DNA of 37,979 nt from Planctomycetota bacterium (GTDB lineage Bacteria > Planctomycetota > MHYJ01 > JACPRB01): assembly GCA_035574235.1 (NCBI GenBank), contig DATLZA010000076.1:1-37979 (forward strand). Direction: 5' to 3'. This document shows positions 24,514 to 31,505 of this stretch, piece by piece (the stretch's first letter is position 1; each line of letters begins with the position of its first letter). The position numbers were made by a program, and so were the translations under genes. Below the pieces are notes generated by a model, which saw nothing but the letters and a program-made list of their open reading frames with translations, made no database searches and was not told the DNA's origin.

Positions 24514-25725
24514 CTAGTAGGTGAAGACCACCCCGAGGTGGAAAATCTTGTTGTCGAACTCGGTGTCCGCGGCGACGTCGCCGGTCACCTCGCCCGTCCG
24601 GAAGGTGGCTCCCCCTTCGGCGGCGAGGTAATCGGTGAAGCGATAAGCCGCCGAAACGCCCGCCGCAATGTAGCGGCGCTCGACTCCGAGGGCCGAATCG
24701 GTCTGCTCGACCTGGAGGCGGGCGCGCGCCGTCAGATCCTCGATCACCTCGTACTGAGCGCCGAGCACGAACCGGTTGACCATCTGGAAAGGATCGCCGC
24801 CGCCCGCGAACGTGAACAGGCGCGCGAAGTCCGCGAAGAAGGTCAGCCGCTCCATCGCCTCGTAGCGCACCCGCGCGATGGCCTCGATGCTGTTGCCCTC
24901 TTCTTCATCGTTGGTGCCCCGGATCCGGACCGACTGGACGTGCGCGAACCCGACCAGGGCCTCGATTGAAAGCCGGGGGCCCACGTCGCCCCGGAACCCC
25001 AGCCGGCCGTACCAGCCTTCCGCATCCGCCGTGCCGCCGCGGGACTGGCGGTCCGAATAGTCGATGAGGAGATACCCGCCCTGGAGCAGCCAGTCGTACC
25101 CGTTGGCCAGCCGGTAGACGAACGCGCCGTCGAACCGGTAGTTGTTGTTCTCGACGCTCCGGAAGGCCGACTCTTCAAAACGCACCAGCTGGGCGTTGGC
25201 CGCGGCCTCGAAGGCCACCGTGCGCGTGAGATCGTAGGAGAAGCGGGGGGAGGTGTCCGACACCAGCCGCTCGGCGCGGTTGATGAAGACCGCGTCGATG
25301 GGGTCGCTCTCGTTCCGGAGGATCTGGACGATTTCCGCCGTGAAGCGCGACTCCACGTACCGGGCCCGCCCGAAGAAGCGCTGCTCGTAGTCGCGGGCGC
25401 CTTCCTCGTCGGCGTAATACTTGTAGTTGCCCAGGAAATCGGCCGAGGCGTCGAACCGCGGCTCGGCGTAGTCGATCCGGGCGCCCACGAAGGGGATCCA
25501 GACCGTGTCGTCCGTCTCGTCGTCCTCGGTGAGGAAGATGTTGTCGTCGAAGTAGGCGGCCAGGCCCCCGCTGGCGGTGAAACTGACCGGTTTGGGCTTG
25601 AGCGGCCCGCGGTCCTGCACGCGCTCGTGGGTGACGCGGTCGATCCAGCTCGTTCCGAAATCCTGGGCGGCGACGGCCGCCGGAAACATCCCGAACGCGA
25701 CGACAACGGCGAGGATCTTGCCCAT
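24514..25725 (-). CDS. Outer-membrane beta-barrel protein (BBP2-like)
   Basis: This 403-residue protein has a signal peptide, MGKILAVVVAFGMFPAAVAA, with a likely cut near residue 20. It is then made of alternating short amphipathic strands and turns with many aromatic residues, and ends in an aromatic C-terminal strand (LGVVFTY), which suits BAM-dependent insertion. A segment GGLAAYFDDNIFLTEDDETD near residues 53-72 recalls the N-terminal strand of the BBP2_2/OMP_b-brl family, which is common in exopolysaccharide and exosortase loci. It could be the outer-membrane exit for the polymer (as the beta-barrel partners of OPX-lacking systems are), or a structural protein; both are inferences. It lies 122 bases after the gene at 25848 and 42 bases before Uma2 copy 2. 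Confidence 0.7.
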   Translation of the reverse strand: MGKILAVVVAFGMFPAAVAAQDFGTSWIDRVTHERVQDRGPLKPKPVSFTASGGLAAYFDDNIFLTEDDETDDTVWIPFVGARIDYAEPRFDASADFLGNYKYYADEEGARDYEQRFFGRARYVESRFTAEIVQILRNESDPIDAVFINRAERLVSDTSPRFSYDLTRTVAFEAAANAQLVRFEESAFRSVENNNYRFDGAFVYRLANGYDWLLQGGYLLIDYSDRQSRGGTADAEGWYGRLGFRGDVGPRLSIEALVGFAHVQSVRIRGTNDEEEGNSIEAIARVRYEAMERLTFFADFARLFTFAGGGDPFQMVNRFVLGAQYEVIEDLTARARLQVEQTDSALGVERRYIAAGVSAAYRFTDYLAAEGGATFRTGEVTGDVAADTEFDNKIFHLGVVFTY

Positions 25726-25847
25726 CGGGCGTCGGTCCTTAAATCGTTACGCTCCCTATCCCCTGTCCCTACGCGACGACTTTTCCCGACTTCCCGGTCG
25801 CGAAAGGCCTTCTCCCGGACGAGTATCGGCCGGGAAACGACGTGGCC

Positions 25848-26450
25848 TTAAGGCGCCCCCGTGGGGGTCACCTGGATGAGCTGCTGGAGCGACGGACCGC
25901 TGGCGAAGTTGGCCAGCGTCACCGGATCGGCGTTCCCGAAGACCAGGCGCTGCTGCGGCGTCCGCATCGCCAGATAGCGGCGCGGCCCGACCTGGGGCCC
26001 GGCCTGCGGCGTCGAAGGCGCCGTCGCCCGCACCCGCGCCGTCACCGCCGGCACGTCCAGGCGGCCCAGCGCGCCGAAATCGAATCCGCCGTCCCCGACG
26101 CGGAACGCCGCCGCGCCCTCGGGCGAAAGCACGGTCCCGGCCGCCTCGATCTCCAGCGCCGCCCCGTGGGTCGCCAGGCGGAAACCCTCCGCGGCGCGCT
26201 CCAGACGGACGCCCGCCTCGAGCAGCACTTCGCGCCCCGGCGCCACCGACACGCGCACCGGCGCCGCGGCGGAGAGGCTCTCCACAAGCGTGCCGGAGAC
26301 GAGCACGGGGGCCGCGCCCGCTTCCCGGAGACCGATGGCCTTGCCGGTCACGAGCAGATCGCCCACGCGGACGCCGCCCTCCTCGAAGCGCACGGAGCTT
26401 TCGGGAGCCGCGGCCAGAAGAAGCGCCGAAAGGACCGCGAAGTGTTTCAT
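25848..26450 (-). CDS. Secreted protein of unknown function
   Basis: This is a 200-residue protein with a short signal peptide (MKHFAVLSALLLAAA, cut near residue 15). The rest is a repetitive beta-type sequence with many Val/Leu/Gly strands (residues 20-130), followed by an Ala/Pro/Thr-rich linker and a Gln/Pro tail. The alternating pattern RVSVAPGREVLLEAGVRLE suggests a FecR- or jelly-roll-like beta structure. I recognise no named family. It starts the minus-strand unit with a promoter at 26488-26517 and a purine-rich AAGGGAT ahead of its ATG, and precedes the barrel gene. It may be a periplasmic companion of the barrel; that is inferred only from the neighbourhood. Confidence 0.65.
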   Translation of the reverse strand: MKHFAVLSALLLAAAPESSVRFEEGGVRVGDLLVTGKAIGLREAGAAPVLVSGTLVESLSAAAPVRVSVAPGREVLLEAGVRLERAAEGFRLATHGAALEIEAAGTVLSPEGAAAFRVGDGGFDFGALGRLDVPAVTARVRATAPSTPQAGPQVGPRRYLAMRTPQQRLVFGNADPVTLANFASGPSLQQLIQVTPTGAP

Positions 26451-26487
26451 GGCCTATCCCTTCCCCACTCTTTCGGAAAGCTGACCA

Positions 26488-26517
26488 AGAATAGCCCGAC
26501 CGGGGCGCGCCTGTCAA
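26488..26517 (-). promoter_or_regulatory. Sigma70-like promoter, minus strand
   Basis: Read on the minus strand, a perfect TTGACA (26517-26512) and TATTCT (26493-26488) are 18 bases apart. The predicted start lies about 30 bases before the ATG at 26450. It forms a divergent pair with the promoter at 26590-26617. Confidence 0.6.
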
Positions 26518-26589
26518 GAAAGAAATCCCCCGAAGGCCGGGATCTCCGTTTTTCGGAACTTCCGCCCCCGGATGGACTTCTCGCATGCA

Positions 26590-26617
26590 TTGACGAACGG
26601 CGATCCTGTGGTATAGT
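26590..26617 (+). promoter_or_regulatory. Sigma70-like promoter, plus strand
   Basis: TTGACG (26590-26595) and TATAGT (26612-26617) are 16 bases apart, each one base from consensus. The predicted start is near 26624, giving a leader of about 60 bases that ends in GGGAGG (26671-26676), 6 bases before the ATG at 26683. Confidence 0.75.
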
Positions 26618-26619
26618 CC

Positions 26620-26638
26620 TTCGGTGCTTTAGACCGAA
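26620..26638. promoter_or_regulatory. Inverted repeat across the predicted start site
   Basis: TTCGGT (26620-26625) and ACCGAA (26633-26638) form a perfect 6-bp inverted repeat with a 7-base centre. It overlaps the expected +1 of the plus-strand promoter, the place for an operator; as RNA it would be a small hairpin at the 5' end. Confidence 0.4.
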
Positions 26639-26682
26639 TTATCCCTACCGGACTTCCCAACCAGCTACGAGGGAGGGCGCGA

Positions 26683-29600
26683 ATGAAGCGCATTGCGCGG
26701 ACGTCGTGGATCCTGTTCGGGGCGGCGGGACTCCTGGCCGTGACGGCCGTGGTCGTGCGCGGCGCTTCCGAGCGCGCCGCGCGGCCCGCGCCGGCATCCG
26801 TCGCGCGAGCCGCCCGTCCGGCGGCGGCCCCCTCCACCGCGAAGGCTCCGCACACCCCCGCGTCCGCTCCGGCCGCGCGGACGGCGGACGATCCGGCTCT
26901 GGCCCGCCCCCTGGCCTGCTGGCGCGTCTTCGAGGAAGAGCGCCCGGGCGCCCTCTCGTACCGTTCCTTCAATTATGAGGCCCACGTGGACCGGCGCGGG
27001 CTCCGCTTCCAGGCGGGCGGCCGGTTCCTGGCCCTCCGCGGCGCGCGCCTCGAACAGGGCGACCGGTCGCTGGCCCTCCACGCCGGGCGGGACGCCGAAC
27101 GCGCCGCCTACGGTCACGCCCGGATCGACCGCGGCATCGCCGCCGAGGAGTACGTCTTCGAAAACGGCCGCGCGGAGCAACTCTTCGTCATTCCCCACCC
27201 TCTCGCGGCCGCCGGCGTCCTCCGCGTGGCGATCGCCGTCGAAACCGACCTTGACGGTCCCGTGACGGCCCTTCCGCGTTCGACCGAAGGGAGACTCCGC
27301 GCGAGCGGACTGGTCTTCTCGGACGCCGAGGGGAAAACGAAAATCTCCTACCACACGGCCGTCGCCGTTGACGCCCGCGGCGAGAAGGTCGCCCTCGAGC
27401 CCCGCTACGAGAAGGGAGAGATCCTCCTCGAGGTTCCCGACACGTTCCTGGCCAAGGCCGAGTTCCCCCTCACCGTGGACCCGTTCGTGGAGCTCGATTT
27501 CTCCGCCTCCGGCGGCGGATTCTCGATCACGGGGTCCTTCTCGGACGCGCCGTCCCTCGCCATCGAGGGCGGCGGCAATCCGTACGTCGCCTGGTCGGAG
27601 AACGTCGCTCCCCAGAGCGGAGGCACGGGGAACTTCGAGATCTACCTGCGCTACTGGAACGGTCTGGCGTGGGTGGCCCTGGGCACCTCCGCGACGGGCG
27701 GAGGCATCAGCAACAATTCCGGAAACTCCGTCAAGCCCCAGGTGGTCCTCGAAGCGGGCGGCCTGGGAAATCCGATCGTCGTCTGGGAAGACGTCACGAG
27801 CGGAAATCTCGAAATCTTCCTGCGCCGCTGGGACGGCCGGCTGTGGGCGGAACTCGCCGGCTCGGCGGATCCCTCGGGCGGCATCAGCCACACCTCCGGC
27901 GAGTCGCGCAATCCGACGGTGGCGTTCACCAAGGCCATCAGCCCCTTCTCCGATCCTCCCTCCGTCGTCGATGTTCCCATCGTCGCCTGGGAGGATACCT
28001 CCTTCGGCTCCTCGGAGATCCTGTGCCGCGTCTTCTACCCCGGCGATCCGGGCGACGGCCTGGATCCGAACACGACGGCCGACGACGTGCCCCCCATCCG
28101 GGAGGGGTGGTACGAATTGGAAAACTCCGGCGGCTTCGGATTCGGATCCGTCAGCAACACTCCCGCCGCGCCCTCGGAGCGGCCCCGCATGGTGACGGAC
28201 GTCAACGGCAATCCGATCGTCGTGTGGCAGGACGCGGTGGATATCAATAACCCGGCTGCAACGTGGGAGATCTACCTGCGGCGGTTCACCCCCGATCAAG
28301 TCATCCACCCGTTCTACGGAACACCCATTGCGTCCGGCAACCCCTTCTACCCCGACCCCTTCCAGGGTTATGTGCAGGTCCAGGGATCCTGGAATCAGGT
28401 TTCCGGATCGGCCACCGGCGGCGGAATCAGCAATACCCCGAACCCCGGAACCGGCGCCGGACGCTCCATCAACCCCAGCGTCGCGATCAAGTATCCCGGG
28501 CCGGGAAGCCCGGAGCACATCTACGTCGCCTGGGAGGAATCCACCTCGAGCAGCAACACGGAAGTTTATGTCGCCGTCAGTATCAACCAAGGCGCCTGGA
28601 GCGCCGTCGGCACGGGACCGGGAAGCACGCCCTCCAACTCGGGAGGCGGCGTCAGCAATACCCCCACCTTCTCCCGCAATCCCCAGATCGGCGTGGACGG
28701 CGTCAACCGGCCGGTCGTCGTCTGGGTGGACGACGAGCCGGGCAACCTGGAAATCTATCTGCGGCAAACCGATCAGCCGGCGGGCGGCAACTGGGTCGAA
28801 GTCGGGTTCCAGAGCTTCTCCGCGTCGCCCGATCCTTCCCTCACCGGTCGAGGAGGCCTCAGCAAGACCTTCTCCGCCTCCCTCCGGCCGGTCGTGCAGG
28901 TCGGAAACCTGGGGCTCCCGACGGTGGCCTGGGCGGACTTCAGCGGAAATCCTTCCGGAAGCTCTCCCGGCTCCTTCGAGATCTTCGCCAAGCGTTTCTA
29001 CATGAACGAGCCGCGCAGCCTCCGGCAGGTGCAGAACGACTCTCCCTTCACCAACACCGACATTCCGGCGGGAGGGTTCACCACGCTTTCTTCCATCCAG
29101 TTCCGCTGCACGCCGTTCAGCGAGGACACCGCGCGGCAGGTTTACATGGAGGTGGAGGTGAAGCCCACCAACACCCCCTTCAGCGGCCAGGAAACGCTCT
29201 CGAGCGGTCTCGTTTCCATCAATCCCACGACCCACCTGGGCACGAGCGAATGCGTGATCGTCTTCACCGGCCTCGTCAACACGAGCTACCACTGGCGCGC
29301 CCGCACCGTGGATGAGATCGGCCGTTCTTCGCCGTGGATTTCCTTCGGAGGCAACGCCGACGGACAGGCCGACTTCACGATCACCTCGACCGCCACGGTC
29401 CCGCCTCAGGCGCCCATCAACCTCCTGGCGGGCCTGGCTTCGGGAGGCGGCGTGGCCCTGAACTGGAGCCCGCCCCCCGGCGGGGGCGCGTCCACCTACA
29501 ACGTGAAGCGCTCGACGACCTCCGGCGGTCCCTACACCACGATCGCCACGGGCGTGACGACCCTCTCCTACACGGACACGGGCGTCTCCGCCGGCAACAC

Positions 29601-29811
29601 GTATTACTACGTGGTCTCCGCCGTCAACTCGGCGGGCGAGAGCCCCAATTCCAACGAAGCCTCGATCACGATCCCGACGGGCGGGGGTGGAGGCGGTGGT
29701 GGGGGCGGCGGAGGCGGCGGTTCCGATGACGAAGAAGCCTGCGGCCTCCTGGGGGCCGAGGCGGCGCTCGCCCTGGCGGCTCTTCTCGCTCTGCGGCGCC
29801 GGCGCCCGTAG
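26683..29811 (+). CDS. Exported seven-repeat protein with FN3 domain and Cys-TM-Arg tail
   Basis: This 1042-residue surface-type protein starts with a basic N-terminus and a hydrophobic helix ([20 protein letters not shown]). Residues about 300-775 hold seven repeats of 60-100 residues with a V-V-W-(E/D) strand, an (N/S)xEI strand and often a GGGISNT turn, suiting a seven-bladed propeller. A fibronectin III domain follows (about 904-999), then 14 glycines (1000-1013), an acidic patch and a Cys at 1020 that leads into a hydrophobic helix and four Arg residues. That tail resembles MYXO-CTERM-like sorting signals, so the protein may be processed and anchored after export. Start: GGGAGG 6 bases ahead of ATG 26683. 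A 13-bp-stem terminator follows. Ligand or partner unknown; an adhesin is likely. Confidence 0.85.
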   Translation: MKRIARTSWILFGAAGLLAVTAVVVRGASERAARPAPASVARAARPAAAPSTAKAPHTPASAPAARTADDPALARPLACWRVFEEERPGALSYRSFNYEAHVDRRGLRFQAGGRFLALRGARLEQGDRSLALHAGRDAERAAYGHARIDRGIAAEEYVFENGRAEQLFVIPHPLAAAGVLRVAIAVETDLDGPVTALPRSTEGRLRASGLVFSDAEGKTKISYHTAVAVDARGEKVALEPRYEKGEILLEVPDTFLAKAEFPLTVDPFVELDFSASGGGFSITGSFSDAPSLAIEGGGNPYVAWSENVAPQSGGTGNFEIYLRYWNGLAWVALGTSATGGGISNNSGNSVKPQVVLEAGGLGNPIVVWEDVTSGNLEIFLRRWDGRLWAELAGSADPSGGISHTSGESRNPTVAFTKAISPFSDPPSVVDVPIVAWEDTSFGSSEILCRVFYPGDPGDGLDPNTTADDVPPIREGWYELENSGGFGFGSVSNTPAAPSERPRMVTDVNGNPIVVWQDAVDINNPAATWEIYLRRFTPDQVIHPFYGTPIASGNPFYPDPFQGYVQVQGSWNQVSGSATGGGISNTPNPGTGAGRSINPSVAIKYPGPGSPEHIYVAWEESTSSSNTEVYVAVSINQGAWSAVGTGPGSTPSNSGGGVSNTPTFSRNPQIGVDGVNRPVVVWVDDEPGNLEIYLRQTDQPAGGNWVEVGFQSFSASPDPSLTGRGGLSKTFSASLRPVVQVGNLGLPTVAWADFSGNPSGSSPGSFEIFAKRFYMNEPRSLRQVQNDSPFTNTDIPAGGFTTLSSIQFRCTPFSEDTARQVYMEVEVKPTNTPFSGQETLSSGLVSINPTTHLGTSECVIVFTGLVNTSYHWRARTVDEIGRSSPWISFGGNADGQADFTITSTATVPPQAPINLLAGLASGGGVALNWSPPPGGGASTYNVKRSTTSGGPYTTIATGVTTLSYTDTGVSAGNTYYYVVSAVNSAGESPNSNEASITIPTGGGGGGGGGGGGGGSDDEEACGLLGAEAALALAALLALRRRRP
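27583..28932 (+). repeat. Seven degenerate coding repeats (propeller blades)
   Basis: Each repeat has a core V-x-W-(E/D/S). The cores lie near 27583, 27771, 27976, 28212, 28520, 28711 and 28918, spaced about 190-310 bases. They share the strand pattern and the G-G-(I/V)-S turn but differ in DNA sequence, so they are old rather than recently copied. Seven blades is the most common propeller number. Confidence 0.7.
29680..29721 (+). repeat. Fourteen-glycine linker
   Basis: Fourteen consecutive Gly codons (GGC, GGG, GGT and GGA mixed) precede the acidic patch and Cys of the C-terminal tail. Mixed codon use argues against simple replication slippage and for selection on a flexible linker. Confidence 0.9.
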
Positions 29812-29834
29812 TCGAACTTTCCGAAGCGATCCCG

Positions 29835-29866
29835 GAAGGGGCGGCCGAACCGCCGGCCGCCCCTTC
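29835..29866. terminator. Bidirectional hairpin terminator
   Basis: GAAGGGGCGGCCG (29835-29847) and its exact complement CGGCCGCCCCTTC (29854-29866) form a perfect 13-bp stem with a 6-base loop, between the convergent genes ending at 29811 and 29872. There is no long T run on either side, so it may work with Rho or simply block read-through from both sides. Confidence 0.7.
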
Positions 29867-29871
29867 ACCCT

Positions 29872-30873
29872 TCAGCGGGCCGCCGGCGCCGCCTCCCGCC
29901 GTTCGACCGACCCGCCGTAGCTCACTTCGATCTCCTGCGCCGTCGCGGGGGAACGGACGCGCACCGTAAACGATCCGCCCGACTCCAGCCGCCCCTCCGC
30001 GTCGAACGCCACCGCGATCTTCCCGTCCGGCGGCACCGCCGTCCCCGCGGGAAACTCGAACGCCGCCTCCCCCGCCAGCACATATTCCTCTCCCGGCAGA
30101 AGGCGGCTCACCCGAACCTCGTCCACGATCCCGGCGAACCCGCCCCGCTCGCCCCCCACGATGAACGCCGCCCCCGCCGGCGTCCACCCCGCCTGGCCCG
30201 GCCGCACATCCACCGGCACCCGATTGACGTAAAGCCTCAAGTCGCGCCCCGAGTAGAGAAGCTGCACGTGGCACCACGCCTCGGGCGGCACGCGCGACGC
30301 CCCCGATGAAACCGAAAGCCCCCCCGCCCGCCCCACGATCCGGCCGTCCGCCTCCGCCGCCAGCTCCACGCCCTCGGCCAGCGTGCAGAGCACCCCGCGG
30401 CCCGTCCGCCCCGCCCGCCGCTGAAACCACAGCTCCACCGCGAACCCCGGATCCACCCCCGGAAACGGCACGTCGCCGCCGTGAATCGTCCCGCCCCCCG
30501 AAAGCTGGATCCCCTGCCCCACCCGTCCCGGCACGCGCGTGCCGTTGCGGATCCGCGCGTCCCGCCCGAACGCCCCCGCCTCCGGAGGGTCCTCGAAATG
30601 CCACTCCGCCGCCGTCTCCTTGACGAGCAGGTGCGCGGCCCGCCGGGGCACGTCGAACACCACCCACGCCGGCGCCCCCGACGCCCGCGCCCGGTCCCGC
30701 GCCGCCCGGAAAAGCGCCGCCACGTGATTGGCCGAAGCCACCACCCCGAGGTCCTTCCCCGCGTCCTGGAGAAACGTCACCGAAAGCCCCAGAACGAGAG
30801 CCAGGATCACGATGACGACGAGAAGCTCCAGGAGGGTCAGTCCGCCTTCACGCGGGCCGCGGCCGGCCGTCAT
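29872..30873 (-). CDS. Prepilin-type protein with LamG domain
   Basis: This is a 333-residue protein. The N-terminus is a type IV prepilin signal: a basic leader ending in Gly-Gly, then LTLLELLVVIVILALVLGLS with the conserved Glu5. A helical stretch of GspH-like pseudopilin follows to about residue 90. From about 110 to 290 comes a LamG/concanavalin-type sandwich (FAVELWFQRR, RLYVNRVPVDV, FAGIVDEVRVSRLLPGEEY). LamG domains bind carbohydrate or protein ligands, so the pseudopilus would carry a lectin-like cap. A closing beta segment follows. ATG 30873 is 5 bases after the GspG-like stop; the frame extends further upstream but only as shadow. It is the last gene of this operon. Confidence 0.85.
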   Translation of the reverse strand: MTAGRGPREGGLTLLELLVVIVILALVLGLSVTFLQDAGKDLGVVASANHVAALFRAARDRARASGAPAWVVFDVPRRAAHLLVKETAAEWHFEDPPEAGAFGRDARIRNGTRVPGRVGQGIQLSGGGTIHGGDVPFPGVDPGFAVELWFQRRAGRTGRGVLCTLAEGVELAAEADGRIVGRAGGLSVSSGASRVPPEAWCHVQLLYSGRDLRLYVNRVPVDVRPGQAGWTPAGAAFIVGGERGGFAGIVDEVRVSRLLPGEEYVLAGEAAFEFPAGTAVPPDGKIAVAFDAEGRLESGGSFTVRVRSPATAQEIEVSYGGSVERREAAPAAR

Positions 30874-30878
30874 CCGAT

Positions 30879-31505
30879 TCACCGAATATCGTCCGACGTG
30901 CCCGGCTTGCCGTCCCCGCCCACGCTGCGAAGCTGGAACCGATCGGGGTTGACGAACGTCTTCGTGGCGGAACTTTGCTCGGGCGCGACCGTCAGCTCCT
31001 CCCCGTCCTCGGTGAGGCGGTACTTCAGCACGGCCGGGCGCGGCCGCGCGTAGTCCCGATGATGAAGGTAAATGAGCGTGAAGCCGAAGAAGTCCCGGTA
31101 CTCCCGAAGCTCGTTGTCCCCGAAGTACCAGTCCGTGAGATTCGCGGAGGCCTTGTCCCGGTCCGTGTTCCCGAACGACTCGTCCCCCGGAGGCTGATAG
31201 AGGACGCCCCCCCGCTTGCGCGACGAAAGGCACGCCACGAGCGCCTCGATGCCGTTGTTGATCTCGTTCGGGGCCCGGCCGCCCAGCCCGTCCACCGACG
31301 AGGGCGGATAATCCCCCCAGCGCGTCCGGTACGACGCCAGCGCCCCGGAGATCGTCCCGATCATCGCCTCCGTGGAGTTGGCCCGCGACGCCGACAGCGC
31401 CGCGTTCACCCCGACCGTGGCCAGCGCCGCCAGGATCGAAAGAATCACGATCACCACCAGCAGCTCGAGGAGCGTGAACCCGGCCCTATTGCGGAATGCT
31501 TTCAT
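30879..31505 (-). CDS. GspG-like major pseudopilin
   Basis: This 208-residue protein starts with a prepilin leader: MKAFRNRAG, cut after Gly, then FTLLELLVVIVILSILAALA with Glu5. Then comes a long N-terminal helix (to about residue 55), followed by a C-terminal body with YRTRWGDYPPSSVDGLGG, the 'Y-x-x-x-x-x-G-x-Y-P-P' region of GspG-type pseudopilins, and an end segment VGGDGKPGTSDDIR that is the family's calcium-binding-type loop. It would be the main building block of a secretion or pilus-like fibre. Length is above the usual 140-150 of GspG, with extra loops. It overlaps the TPR gene by 20 bases. Confidence 0.9.
   Translation of the reverse strand: MKAFRNRAGFTLLELLVVIVILSILAALATVGVNAALSASRANSTEAMIGTISGALASYRTRWGDYPPSSVDGLGGRAPNEINNGIEALVACLSSRKRGGVLYQPPGDESFGNTDRDKASANLTDWYFGDNELREYRDFFGFTLIYLHHRDYARPRPAVLKYRLTEDGEELTVAPEQSSATKTFVNPDRFQLRSVGGDGKPGTSDDIR

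Noticed and set aside
30874-30895. GATATTCGGT on the minus strand just before the LamG prepilin, matching the repeat at 102 and 1023.
   Set aside because: It falls in the last codons of the pseudopilin gene (Asp, Ile, Arg, stop), and the match does not extend beyond about ten bases.
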